Source of the DNA: Candidatus Poseidonia sp.
GTDB lineage: Archaea; Thermoplasmatota; Poseidoniia; Poseidoniales; Poseidoniaceae
Length of the DNA: 64,000 bases
Direction of reading: 5' to 3'
Assembly (NCBI GenBank): GCA_016778305.1
Contig: JADHPT010000006.1
Span: forward strand, 1 to 64,000
The notes under the pieces were generated by a model. It saw nothing but the letters and a program-made list of their open reading frames with translations, had not been told where the DNA came from and did no database searches. Positions 9,632 to 19,593 of the stretch are shown here, piece after piece. The position numbers and the translations under genes were made by a program. Numbering within the stretch: the first letter of the stretch is position 1; each line of letters starts with the position of its first letter.

Positions 9632-11347
9632 TCACCCAAAGACGCCCATGAGGTTGCCGTCTTCGTCCATGTCCATGTCGAGGGCAGCAGGTCGCTTTGG
9701 CAAGCCAGGCATGGTCATCATGTTACCAAGAACCGCTACGACAAAGCCTGCACCTGCATTCAGTCGGAATTCCCGAACTGGAATCGTGAAGTCAGTAGGT
9801 GCACCCAACTGACTTGCATCGTGGGAAAAAGAGTATTGGGTTTTGGCCATGCAGATTGGCAGATGTCCGTAGCCCCACGAGCGGATGCGGTCCAGTTCAC
9901 GTTGCGCTTTGGCAGTCATTTCCAAACCGTCTGCCTTGTACAAACGGTGTGCGATGGATTCGGCTTTTGCAAGCAGGTCGGTTTCAGGGGTGAACAAGGG
10001 GACAAAGGGGCGTCCAGCGGCCACATGATCCTGTACGGCGCGTACGACTGCGTGAGCCAGGTCTTCTCCGCCTTCTCCTCCCTTGGCGTGAACTTCTGTA
10101 ATACAGACCGACGACGCACCGCTATTTTGGGCTGCGTTTGAAATGGCTGAAATCTCTGCATCTGTGTCTGAAGTGAATCGATTGATCGACACCACCACGG
10201 GAATACCAAATGCTGCCATGTTGCGAATGTGGCGGTCGAGATTCGATGTGGCACCAACGGTGACTGCCTCGACATTCTCAGCCTCGAGCGTTGCTTTGTC
10301 GGGCCGAATGCCTCCACGATCTCCAAAGGCTCCGCCGTGCAATTTCATGGAGCGAACCGTGACATTCATGACGATGCAATCGGGTCCTTTACCCGAGGTT
10401 GCTGCTTTGATGTGCATGAACTTCTCAGCACCCATGTCAGAGCCAAATCCAGCTTCCGTAACGACAAAATCAGCACTTGCCAACGCCATTCGGTCTGCGA
10501 TGATGCTTGAATTTCCGTGGGCGATGTTGGCGAATGGTCCGCCATGAATGAAGGCAGGATTCCCTTCCAAGGTTTGGGTGAGATTGGGAAGGAATGCCTG
10601 CCGAAGCAACAATGCCATGGCACCAGCCCCTCCAATTTCACTCGCTTTTACAGGATTTCCATCTGTGGATGTGCCTACGACAATTTCGCCCAATCGCGTT
10701 CGTAGATCGCCGTAATCCTTGGCGAGAACAAGGATGGCCATGACTTCGCTGGCAGCGGTGATGTCAAAGCGATCTTCACGAACGTTTCCGTTCGCTGGGC
10801 CTCCCATTCCAATCACGATCTGGCGAAGAGAGCGATCGTTCATGTCCATGACACGTGGCCATGAAATTCGAGTTGGGTCGAGTTTTGCCTCATTTCCGTG
10901 CTTGATGTGATTGTCGATCAGGGCCGATAGGAGATTGTGGGCCGATGTGACGGCGTGCAAGTCACCAGTGAGGTGGAGATTGATGTCTTCCATTGGCAAT
11001 ACTTGGGAACGACCACCGCCAGCGGCTCCTCCTTTGATCCCGAACACGGGTCCCATTGAGGGTTCTCGAATCACACAGGTAGCGGATTGACCAATGTGGC
11101 AAAGCGCTTGGGTGAGTCCAATGGTGGTCACAGTCTTGCCTTCTCCAAAGGGTGTCGGATTCACCGAAGTGACGAGCACGAGGTTACCTTGAGGCTTTGA
11201 AAAGCGTTCTTTGAGGGCTTGCCACGTGATTTTTGCAACACCTTGCCCCATGGGTACAATCTCATGGGCGGAGATGCCTAATTTCCACGCAATGGCTTCA
11301 ATGGGTTCCATTTTGGCCGAGCGAGCAATCTCAAGGTCGGTGGTCAT
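9632..11347 (-). CDS. fhs: Formate--tetrahydrofolate ligase
   Basis: 'VTSVNPTPFGEGKTVTTIGLTQAL', 'REPSMGPVFGIKGGAAGGGRSQVLPMEDINLHLTGDLHAVTSAHNLL'; 571 aa. Confidence 0.96.
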   Translation of the reverse strand: MTTDLEIARSAKMEPIEAIAWKLGISAHEIVPMGQGVAKITWQALKERFSKPQGNLVLVTSVNPTPFGEGKTVTTIGLTQALCHIGQSATCVIREPSMGPVFGIKGGAAGGGRSQVLPMEDINLHLTGDLHAVTSAHNLLSALIDNHIKHGNEAKLDPTRISWPRVMDMNDRSLRQIVIGMGGPANGNVREDRFDITAASEVMAILVLAKDYGDLRTRLGEIVVGTSTDGNPVKASEIGGAGAMALLLRQAFLPNLTQTLEGNPAFIHGGPFANIAHGNSSIIADRMALASADFVVTEAGFGSDMGAEKFMHIKAATSGKGPDCIVMNVTVRSMKLHGGAFGDRGGIRPDKATLEAENVEAVTVGATSNLDRHIRNMAAFGIPVVVSINRFTSDTDAEISAISNAAQNSGASSVCITEVHAKGGEGGEDLAHAVVRAVQDHVAAGRPFVPLFTPETDLLAKAESIAHRLYKADGLEMTAKAQRELDRIRSWGYGHLPICMAKTQYSFSHDASQLGAPTDFTIPVREFRLNAGAGFVVAVLGNMMTMPGLPKRPAALDMDMDEDGNLMGVFG

Positions 11348-11440
11348 GAAGCACTTTGCGTGTCACGGAGTCTTTGAAACCCTCGCTTCATCTCTGTGCC
11401 TGAGGGCTGTTTTCACACCCTGCTACGGCAGCGGAGGTGT

Positions 11441-12841
11441 TCAATCATCTTTCATTGCGCCCAAGTACTCTGGGAGTTCAACACCAGCCATCTTGGCGAC
11501 GTCGTGGACGGGGGGCAAACTCTGCATGAGAGAGGAGACGAAGTTGGAAGTCGAGCCGCCACCTTCGGCGTTGTTTCCTGAATCCCAAACTGTGATCTTG
11601 TCGATCTTCAAGTTCGCAATGGCCTCGGTTTGTCGCGCCACGAGATCTTCGATCTTCTCAACCATCAACAGCGTAGCAGCAGCCTTTGCGTCGCCACCAG
11701 CACTCTTGACCAACTTAGCATATCCTTCGGCTTTGGCTTCAAGGACAGCACGCTGACCTTCTGCTTCTGCCTTGTAGGCAGCGAGAGTAGCATCGGCGTG
11801 ACCTCGTGCAATACGGCGTTGGCGTTCAGCCTCTGCCTCTGCAGCAATTTCGATTTGTTGCTTGGAAATCTCTTCTCGAGCGATCTCTTCAGCACGCAAG
11901 CGCTGGCCCTCAAATTCGTATTGAGCCTTTTCAATTTCGACCTGGGCATTACGCTTGGCAACTTCAGAACGTTTGTGTGCTTCAGCTTCCTTTTCTGCAA
12001 GGTCCGCATTGTAGCTTGCGATTTCAGCACGTGACAAGTTTTCACCTTCAACGGCCTTGGATTCCTGTTGCTGAACGAACACACGTCGGTCAGCTTCAGC
12101 TTCTTTTTGTCCTTTGTCAGATTGAGCCTCGTTTTTGGCGACTTCAATTTGACGGTCACGGTCTGCGACCGCTTGTCCAACAGCACCTTGGCGTGTCGCG
12201 TTAGCGCGGTCGACGTCAGCTGATGCGATGGCTTCTGCAGCGGCCTTGGCACCAATGGACTTGATGTAGTCGGCCTCGTCTGTGATATCGGTGATGTTGA
12301 CGTTGATGAGGAAAAGACCAATCTTATGCAATTCAGCGTCAACATTGTTGACGACTTGGCTCAAAAAGGCCTCACGGTCGTTGTTGATTTCCTCAATGGT
12401 AAGCGAAGCAACCGTCAAACGGAGTTGACCGAAGATGATCTCCTTTGCCATGTCTTCGATCTCGGGTTGTGCCAAGTTCAAGAGGCGGACAGCAGCATTT
12501 TGCATCACGGATGGTTCAGTTGAAACACCGATGGTAAACGTCGATGGGACGTTGATTCGGATGTTTTGAAGTGAGAGCGCATGCTCAAGATTGATGTTGA
12601 TGGTCATCGGTTTGAGGTCGAGAAAGGCGTAGTTTTGTACCAGTGGCCAGACGATTTTTCCACCGCCGTGGTAACATTTTGCAGCCCCAGCGCCTTTGGT
12701 ATTACCGTAAACGACGAGGATTTTGTTTGCTGGTGCGAGTTTGTATCGGCTTGTTGCCACATACACGGTCCCGAGTACGACTGCTACGAACAGTGCGATT
12801 CCAATCAATACGAGCGTTGTTCCTACCTCTGCCATGAACAA
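11441..12841 (-). CDS. SPFH/flotillin-family membrane protein
   Basis: N-terminal TM, SPFH region, long Ala/Glu-rich coiled coil ('EKEAEAHKRSEVAKRNAQVEIEKAQYEFEGQRLRAEEIAREEI'). Confidence 0.92.
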   Translation of the reverse strand: MFMAEVGTTLVLIGIALFVAVVLGTVYVATSRYKLAPANKILVVYGNTKGAGAAKCYHGGGKIVWPLVQNYAFLDLKPMTININLEHALSLQNIRINVPSTFTIGVSTEPSVMQNAAVRLLNLAQPEIEDMAKEIIFGQLRLTVASLTIEEINNDREAFLSQVVNNVDAELHKIGLFLINVNITDITDEADYIKSIGAKAAAEAIASADVDRANATRQGAVGQAVADRDRQIEVAKNEAQSDKGQKEAEADRRVFVQQQESKAVEGENLSRAEIASYNADLAEKEAEAHKRSEVAKRNAQVEIEKAQYEFEGQRLRAEEIAREEISKQQIEIAAEAEAERQRRIARGHADATLAAYKAEAEGQRAVLEAKAEGYAKLVKSAGGDAKAAATLLMVEKIEDLVARQTEAIANLKIDKITVWDSGNNAEGGGSTSNFVSSLMQSLPPVHDVAKMAGVELPEYLGAMKDD

Positions 12842-12885
12842 AGCACATGTGTTCTCCTTTAAGAGAGTTAATACGGCAGTGGTTG

Positions 12886-13518
12886 TTACTCTTCTTGGCG
12901 CACTGCGTCGGAGACGCTGAGGGGGCGAACGATTAACATCTCAGAAATATTTCCCACGACCGTGATAAATTTACCCGTATCAATTCGCATCGTTTCATCT
13001 TCTGCAACGGCATTGCACGTGCGCAGAGCCGATTGGAATTCAACCTGGACCTGTCCTGTTTGGCCAGGTTCGATACGACGGTAAACCGTGCCTTTCGCAC
13101 CGAGTGCTTCGCTGTGTACTACCGTTCCGTCGGTTTCAAGGCTGGCGACGGCTTGGAAAACCTTCCCAACAATCCACATCGATGCGATACCTGCGACACT
13201 TCCCGCAAGGATGGCAACGATGCCGTTTTGGTTGGCTTGTGAGGCAGCAAGTCCAAAGATGCCGAACATCATCATGAAACTTAGAAGTCCCTGAATGGTC
13301 AGCATGTGGAATACGCCTTCAGCATCCATCTCCAAATTAATATCGAGGAAGGGGATGGAGTCCACAATTCCATCTGCGACGCCACCGATCATCACGAGGA
13401 GGAAATAAATGATGAAAAGAACCGTTCCAATCACTGCCATTGCTGCGAAAAAGACGTCGACGCCCGTGATGTCGCCGAGTCCAAAGTACTCCAAAATTGT
13501 GCCAAATCCCAATACCAT
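12886..13518 (-). CDS. NfeD-like membrane protein with OB-type C-terminal domain, flotillin partner
   Basis: TM helices then 'GAKGTVYRRIEPGQTGQVQVEFQ'; start trimmed to MVLGFG at 13518 because the listed ORF overlaps the next gene; adjacent to flotillin. Confidence 0.7.
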   Translation of the reverse strand: MVLGFGTILEYFGLGDITGVDVFFAAMAVIGTVLFIIYFLLVMIGGVADGIVDSIPFLDINLEMDAEGVFHMLTIQGLLSFMMMFGIFGLAASQANQNGIVAILAGSVAGIASMWIVGKVFQAVASLETDGTVVHSEALGAKGTVYRRIEPGQTGQVQVEFQSALRTCNAVAEDETMRIDTGKFITVVGNISEMLIVRPLSVSDAVRQEE

Positions 13519-13519
13519 C

Positions 13520-13804
13520 TTACTTCCCCTTACCACTTGCCCGCTTTCCGTTACCATCAAGGTTCTGCTTCTTTTTGACAGGCCGGATGTAAATGAAGTA
13601 ATAATGGCCGTAGACGACTGGGCCGAGAGATGCTCCGAGCAAAACAGCAACACCCCAGCCTGGGAATTCCAAGGCAACTCCAACCAGTGCGATGAGCAGG
13701 AGAGCGATTAAAATAGATGCTTTCTCGAAGACTATCAAAAAAATATTGTCACGTTCGCCGTTCACGCGCTCCTTGAGGAGAAAAATTTCCATCAAGCCGG
13801 CCAT
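13520..13804 (-). CDS. Small membrane protein (94 aa)
   Basis: Two predicted hydrophobic helices and a Lys-rich tail; tightly packed between neighbours. Confidence 0.65.
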   Translation of the reverse strand: MAGLMEIFLLKERVNGERDNIFLIVFEKASILIALLLIALVGVALEFPGWGVAVLLGASLGPVVYGHYYFIYIRPVKKKQNLDGNGKRASGKGK

Positions 13805-13816
13805 GCCAACACCGGT

Positions 13817-14206
13817 TCAAACAAGGCCGAGAAGGAGTTCAAAGATTACGATGATTAACAAATATGTTCCTGCGATGAAGGCGAGTGGTAGAGGATTTTC
13901 AGCCTCCATTGCTTGCTTGGTGAGGTTTGGTGCACTGCTGATTCCACCAATCGAGGACTCGTATGATTTATCGTTCTTATTTGACTGGTAAATGAGAAAG
14001 GTCACGGTGGCGATAATGACTGCCCATGCCCCTCCGAATGCTTCGCCCAGAGCGTCTTGAAATTCAGCCCACATTTTGAAGGTCATGTATGCGCCCAGTG
14101 CGGTCGTCATCATCCCAACTGCTCTGCCCATACTCCCACCAAGACTTCCTCCCTCTTGAAGGTTAAGCCTCAATTCGTCGCCTTTTTGGGTTGAGCCCTC
14201 TTCCAC
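13817..14206 (-). CDS. Membrane protein (129 aa)
   Basis: Three hydrophobic segments; tandem with the flotillin/NfeD genes. Confidence 0.65.
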   Translation of the reverse strand: MEEGSTQKGDELRLNLQEGGSLGGSMGRAVGMMTTALGAYMTFKMWAEFQDALGEAFGGAWAVIIATVTFLIYQSNKNDKSYESSIGGISSAPNLTKQAMEAENPLPLAFIAGTYLLIIVIFELLLGLV

Positions 14207-14211
14207 GCACT

Positions 14212-15207
14212 ATGGCAGCAATACGCTACGGGATTGCTGGCACCCCCGTTGAACACAGCTTATCGCCGCTGTTGACGGCTTTGGTGGCCGACCATCTCGG
14301 CTTGTATCGCTCAGAAAACATGCTGACAATGGAACTTGTTGATGTTGCATCAATCCATGACGCGCTCGCCTGGGGATATGCGGGGGCGGTTCCTTCTCCG
14401 ATTGATTGGGTCTATACTCAATCTGTTTTTGGAAAATTTCGAACCAAGGCCCTGCTCGAAAAAGCAATCAGAGCTGCTGCCTTGGTTGAAGTGGAAGATC
14501 CGCATCTCACCTTCGATTTCCCTCAGTTGACAAAGCGCTCGTCCCTCCCACTGGACGGCTTACCAACCCGCATGTTCGATGAGGAAATATGGGTGAATCT
14601 GACCGCTCCTTTGAAGCATCAATTGGATTCAAGTGCCGTGATGTGTCTTGACGATTCCATGGCCACAAAAAGCGTCAATGCCCTACGCTGGGACGGGAAA
14701 GGATGGTGGTGCTGTGGTGTTGACGGAGAGGGGGTTCGTTCGGTTCTCCTCCATCACGGCATCGATCCCAAGCGACACGTTTTGGGTCTTGTTGGCGGCG
14801 GTGGGGCTGCACGCTCTACCGCCTCCGCTTGGGCGCGCAGCGGAGGGCGCATCCGCGTACTTCAGAGCAAACGGGCCCTCGAAAACGGACCTTGGGGAGA
14901 TAACATGACCGATGAAACTCCAGATGTTATCGTAGATTTTGACGGAACCTGGAAGGCTGACGACGATATGCTTGTCCTCTCGTCTGCCTATGCGCCAATG
15001 GATGGTGATTATGATGCGCGCATTGAATCTCTTGTGGGTCCCTCGCTCAACGGTAGGTGGATGCTGGTGGCTCAACATTTGGCGTGTTGGTCACAACTTT
15101 GGGCCCCTGAAATGGCTGGACATTTACCCTCACTCCCTCTTTTGTTGACACGACTTGTGGAGGCTGAATTGATGCTTGCAAGTTATGCAGGACAGGGAAG
15201 CCTCTAA
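14212..15207 (+). CDS. aroE: Divergent shikimate dehydrogenase-like protein
   Basis: 'YGIAGTPVEHSLSPLLTALVADHLGL', 'NLTAPLKHQL' (NxTxPxK), 'KSVNALRWDGKGWWCCGVDGEGV', 'VLGLVGGGGAARSTASAWARSG'. Confidence 0.75.
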   Translation: MAAIRYGIAGTPVEHSLSPLLTALVADHLGLYRSENMLTMELVDVASIHDALAWGYAGAVPSPIDWVYTQSVFGKFRTKALLEKAIRAAALVEVEDPHLTFDFPQLTKRSSLPLDGLPTRMFDEEIWVNLTAPLKHQLDSSAVMCLDDSMATKSVNALRWDGKGWWCCGVDGEGVRSVLLHHGIDPKRHVLGLVGGGGAARSTASAWARSGGRIRVLQSKRALENGPWGDNMTDETPDVIVDFDGTWKADDDMLVLSSAYAPMDGDYDARIESLVGPSLNGRWMLVAQHLACWSQLWAPEMAGHLPSLPLLLTRLVEAELMLASYAGQGSL

Positions 15208-15248
15208 GATTCCCGCTTTACAAGCCAACACATGGAGATGATGAGGTC

Positions 15249-17990
15249 GTGACCCAAGCAGAGCGCCTTGTGCTATTCCTGTGCAGCCTTCTCCTGCTCC
15301 CAAATGCGATGGCGCTGATGGATGAAGACCAACATTTCCAACCGAAGCATGAGGGCGTTGATTTCCCCGTGGGTTGGACGGATTTCAACCTCGACGGCCC
15401 CTTTTCACCCCAAGTTCGTATGGTGTATCCCGCCATGGTTGATGGTGAAGACAAAGACATGGCTGGCAACGGTCCGTTTTCTTGGCTTGTCTTCATCGGA
15501 GATTCGGGTGAATCAATCGACGATTACATGTTGCTGACTGAACCCTTTGCACAACGTGGCTTCATCGTTATTGTGGCCACACCGATCAACGACGAAACCG
15601 ATGTTGAGGAGACACTCGAGAGGTTGACAGATATCACCGAGATCATGGTTCAGCAAAATCAAACCAATGTCCATGTTCTCGGGTCAGCGGGCAACATCGA
15701 CCTCGCCCACTGGGGAATAGGAGGACACGGAAAAGGAGCAGCAGCAGCATACGGTGCCTATCCACTGTGGGAATTGAGCCCCCGAAGCGGAGATGTTCAA
15801 CCACCACGTGCACTGTTCGGAGTGGGGCTTGACCTGACCGACTTCCCAGAGAACTTTGATTGGAATCAACTGACCTCCGAAGTAGAATTTCCACGGCCTA
15901 ATACCGGCTTTTTCATTACAGGAACGGTCGATGAAGTTGCACCTTCGCAAGAAATGATGGAGCGAGTCGAGCAAACCGGGGGCATAGCATGGCATTGGAT
16001 GCACCTACTTGGAGCAGATCACTATCAGTTCCAAGATTCAACATCCTTCTTTGAGAGTGACGGCACTCCTACCATGAGTCAGTCAGCACAAATTGAAGTG
16101 AGTTCTGATCATCTCATCGCCTATTTTGATTCAATCCTTCACGGTGAACACGACCGCTTCCGCGATGCTTTCAACCGAGAGCAGGGTCCCCAAACCGTTG
16201 GAGATGGCAGTGCCTACATTGATGAGGACCTCGAGGCAGCAAACTTCTTACTCCTGACCAATTTTACTTCCTCTCACAATCTTTCATCCGCTCTCAACGG
16301 TTCGCAACAATTGGTATTATCGACAAATTGGACGCTCAGAAACGGGGATTCATTCGCAGAATTGAACGCTTCTTGGGATATTGATGTGAACTGTGGCTGG
16401 GACGGTCAGACGTGGCAGGCCAACGGAAGTGTGGATGCAAATGGCACCGCCTCCTGCACCTATCCAATGGCTCCCGTATCCCCTGGATCACACAAAGCAT
16501 GGTTGCGAGTGAGCGTTGAGGGCGCGCCCAGCACCACGGGGGCGGTGGTTGAGCGTACCAATACTCCAATGGAATTGATGTATCCCCAACCTGGAGTTTA
16601 CGTTCCTCAGCACGGTTCTGCCTCGTTGAACATCAGTGAAGTTGCTATTGACCCTGATGGACAACCAGTTCGGGTGGTTTCTGCCGAACTGACGGGTGAT
16701 GATGCCAATCACTTTTCCGTTGAACTTGCAGCAGACGGAACGTCGTTGACCGTAGCCCACGCCTTCGATGAAGAGTGGCAGGGCGAGTGCATGCTCGAGG
16801 TTGAACTTCGCAGCGATGGAGCAGTGTTGGATGAGTTGAACACAAGTCTACGAGTCTATCTAACGCCCGTGGACGACCCTGTTGAACAGAGTGGTACCGT
16901 TCCCATTCAGCAATTGATTGAGGACGGCCAAAGTGTTGCTTATGACCTCGGAGAGGTGGTTTCTGACCCTGAGGGAGAGGAACTCGTCATCCGCATTGAC
17001 GGTATGGCATCGGGAACTCAGGGGCCTGTCCGATATTTCATTGAGGGTGAACTCATCACGCTCACGCCGTTGGAAAACGCCAACGGTGCCATCGTTCTCA
17101 CCGCCATGGTTTCCGATGGCGAGAACCCATCGGTGGAACTTGAGATTCCCGTGGTGGTTGAAGCGAGGGATGACCCTGTTGTGATCAATACCTCTGCATG
17201 GGTCAATCACTCTGTTGAGGAGGACGCAGTGTTCACCTTGTCCCTCAGCCAACTGGCGTACGATGTTGACGGTGATGGTTTGCAGTGGTCACTCGAACAC
17301 AATCATACACAACTGCAAGTAGTCCAAAACAACGAATCCTTCACCCTGACTCCAGCTCCCGATTTCAACGGCCAATTTGAGGGGCTGTGGCTCAATGTTA
17401 CCGACGCAGCGAGCATTCACAGCCACCAGTTCACACTTGCTGTCACGCCGGTGGGAGACATGCCAGTCGCATCGATACAGACCGTCCAGCGTCTTTCAGA
17501 GGGCAATTCAGCTACCATGCAATGGTCCATGCTCGACATTGATGGGAATCTGAACACGACTGGTATCTTGACCATCAATGGCGTGGTAACACCCACCAAC
17601 CATTCTTGTTTGATTGAATCGATCACCACGGCTCAATGCGTGACCATCATTCCACTTCCTGAACCTCAATCTGTCACAATGGACTTCAAACTCAAACTCC
17701 ACGACGATGAACTGAATCGTGATATCGTGGTGAGTTATATCTTTGAGGATACTCAACAAGGTGGCGAGGTGACCGATTCGAATTCACAAGAAGACACCGC
17801 ATCAGGTCTCCTGCCATCGGTTCTCATCGGAGGTGGCCTCCTGGTTCTCTTCATCCTCATCACGCTTCTCTTCAGGCGGCGAGGTGGAGAAGAAAGCGAC
17901 CTACCAAGCATGGAACACGACGTCACGCAGGAGGATGAAGTCAAAACCTCGTCGGGTGGTTTACTCGCTCGTGCTGAGCGTTTAAAGTGA
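15249..17990 (+). CDS. Secreted, membrane-anchored protein: alpha/beta-hydrolase-like N-terminal domain plus cadherin-like repeats and C-terminal TM
   Basis: Signal peptide, 'WLVFIGDSGESIDDYMLLTEPFAQRGFIVIVATPI', 'VLGSAGNIDLAHWGIGGHGKGAAAAYG', repeated Ig/cadherin-like 'EDGQSVAYDLGEVVSDPEGEELVIRIDG', C-terminal 'LLPSVLIGGGLLVLFILITLLFRRRGGEE'. Confidence 0.8.
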   Translation: MTQAERLVLFLCSLLLLPNAMALMDEDQHFQPKHEGVDFPVGWTDFNLDGPFSPQVRMVYPAMVDGEDKDMAGNGPFSWLVFIGDSGESIDDYMLLTEPFAQRGFIVIVATPINDETDVEETLERLTDITEIMVQQNQTNVHVLGSAGNIDLAHWGIGGHGKGAAAAYGAYPLWELSPRSGDVQPPRALFGVGLDLTDFPENFDWNQLTSEVEFPRPNTGFFITGTVDEVAPSQEMMERVEQTGGIAWHWMHLLGADHYQFQDSTSFFESDGTPTMSQSAQIEVSSDHLIAYFDSILHGEHDRFRDAFNREQGPQTVGDGSAYIDEDLEAANFLLLTNFTSSHNLSSALNGSQQLVLSTNWTLRNGDSFAELNASWDIDVNCGWDGQTWQANGSVDANGTASCTYPMAPVSPGSHKAWLRVSVEGAPSTTGAVVERTNTPMELMYPQPGVYVPQHGSASLNISEVAIDPDGQPVRVVSAELTGDDANHFSVELAADGTSLTVAHAFDEEWQGECMLEVELRSDGAVLDELNTSLRVYLTPVDDPVEQSGTVPIQQLIEDGQSVAYDLGEVVSDPEGEELVIRIDGMASGTQGPVRYFIEGELITLTPLENANGAIVLTAMVSDGENPSVELEIPVVVEARDDPVVINTSAWVNHSVEEDAVFTLSLSQLAYDVDGDGLQWSLEHNHTQLQVVQNNESFTLTPAPDFNGQFEGLWLNVTDAASIHSHQFTLAVTPVGDMPVASIQTVQRLSEGNSATMQWSMLDIDGNLNTTGILTINGVVTPTNHSCLIESITTAQCVTIIPLPEPQSVTMDFKLKLHDDELNRDIVVSYIFEDTQQGGEVTDSNSQEDTASGLLPSVLIGGGLLVLFILITLLFRRRGGEESDLPSMEHDVTQEDEVKTSSGGLLARAERLK

Positions 17991-17993
17991 TCC

Positions 17994-19556
17994 TCACAGC
18001 GGAATATTTCCGTGTTTCTTTGGTGGTGACCATTCTCGTTTGGACTTCAATATGTTGAGAGCACGGCACAAACGTAGACGACTTTCTTGAGGTTCGATGA
18101 CGTCATCCAGCCATCCGTTACGAGCAGCGACGTAGGGGTCTCCAAATTTGGCTTTGTATTCACCAACAAGGCGCATACGGACGTTTTCTTTCTCTTCGTC
18201 GGGAACTGCTTGAATTTCTCTTCGATGAATGATGTTGACCGCACCTTCTGCGCCCATCACAGCAAGTTCAGCGGTTGGCCATGCTACGTTGTAATCGCTT
18301 CGCAAATGCTTGCAGGACATAGCCAGATATGCTCCACCGTAGGCTTTTCGTGTAACCAAGGTAAGTTTTGGTACGGTCGCTTCAGCGTAGGCGAAGAGTA
18401 ACTTGGCACCGTGTCGGATGATGCCACCCCATTCTTGAACAACTCCCGGAAGGAAACCAGGGACGTCCTCAAAGGTCACCAAGGGGATATTGAATGCATC
18501 ACAGGTGCGGACAAATCGGGCTGCTTTGATGGATGCATCGATGTCGAGGCATCCTGCGAGAACCTTGGGTTGATTTCCTACAACTCCAATGGTCGCTCCG
18601 GCAAGACGAGCAAAACCGATGATGATGTTGTCTGCATAGGCGGGGAATAATTCCATGAAGGCACCGTCATCGACGACCTCTTCTACAACACCGACCATGT
18701 CATAGGGCTTGTTGGGGTTGTCAGGGACAAGGTCCTGAAGGTGCTCGTTCACGCGAGTAACGGGATCCGCAGTCGGAACCAAAGGTGGGTCTGCCATGTT
18801 GTGGTCTGGCAAATAGGACAGCAGGGTGGCTGCTAATTCACAGGCATCTTCCTCATCCTCTGCAATCAATGATGCAATACCTGACCTCGAAGCGTGAAGG
18901 TTGGCTCCACCCAATCCAGCAGCATCCACTTCGCCGCTGATGAACTCGGGAGTTTCTAGTGGAGACGACAGGAAGAGCTGTCCGTTTTCTTCGCCCAAAA
19001 TGGTGAAGTCAGACAGAGACGCTGCGAGTGCGGAAGCACCTACGACTGGACCAAATACAATGCTGATCATCGGAATTCGGCCACTGCACTGGACGATTCG
19101 ATCGAGCAATTCTCCAGTACCAGCGAGTGCGTTCACACCGTCTTGAGCCCGTTGGCCACCGCCGTCCCACATCGCGATGAGTGGCGCTTTGGCCCGCTCA
19201 GCCATCTCGACGACCTTGGCGATTTTCAGGGCGTGCATTTCACCCATGCTTCCACCATGGACACTGAAGTCTTGAGCAAAACAGTAGACGCGTCGTCCCT
19301 CGATGGTTCCTTGGCCCGTGACGACACCATCGCCGAGCGTTTTGTGGAGGAACATGTCGTGATCGTCTGTTCGATGGGTAACGAATGCGTCCAATTCGAG
19401 GAATGAACCTTCGTCAAGGAGGAGCGAGATTCTGTCACGAGCGGTGCCTCGTCCGCTTGTTCGAATGGCTTCTTGACGCTTGAGCCCACCACCAAGACGG
19501 GCGGCTTCGCGTTTTCCACGAAGTTCTTCAAGACGGTGACCAGCGTTTCCATCCAC
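17994..19556 (-). CDS. Acyl-CoA (propionyl/acetyl-CoA) carboxylase carboxyltransferase subunit
   Basis: Carboxyltransferase motifs 'DFSVHGGSMGEMHALKIAKVVEMA', 'VPKLTLVTRKAYGGAYLAMSCKHLRSD', 'ASIKAARFVRTCDAFNIPLVTFEDVPGFLPG'. Confidence 0.95.
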   Translation of the reverse strand: MDGNAGHRLEELRGKREAARLGGGLKRQEAIRTSGRGTARDRISLLLDEGSFLELDAFVTHRTDDHDMFLHKTLGDGVVTGQGTIEGRRVYCFAQDFSVHGGSMGEMHALKIAKVVEMAERAKAPLIAMWDGGGQRAQDGVNALAGTGELLDRIVQCSGRIPMISIVFGPVVGASALAASLSDFTILGEENGQLFLSSPLETPEFISGEVDAAGLGGANLHASRSGIASLIAEDEEDACELAATLLSYLPDHNMADPPLVPTADPVTRVNEHLQDLVPDNPNKPYDMVGVVEEVVDDGAFMELFPAYADNIIIGFARLAGATIGVVGNQPKVLAGCLDIDASIKAARFVRTCDAFNIPLVTFEDVPGFLPGVVQEWGGIIRHGAKLLFAYAEATVPKLTLVTRKAYGGAYLAMSCKHLRSDYNVAWPTAELAVMGAEGAVNIIHRREIQAVPDEEKENVRMRLVGEYKAKFGDPYVAARNGWLDDVIEPQESRLRLCRALNILKSKREWSPPKKHGNIPL

Positions 19557-19593
19557 GACCTTTCCACTCCTTCACGGTTCTTCATTCAAGCGC

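Noticed and set aside
11665-12345. 226-aa minus ORF in an alternative frame of the flotillin gene
   Set aside because: Frame-shifted reading of the Ala/Glu coiled coil; Lys/Ser/Leu-rich with no family.
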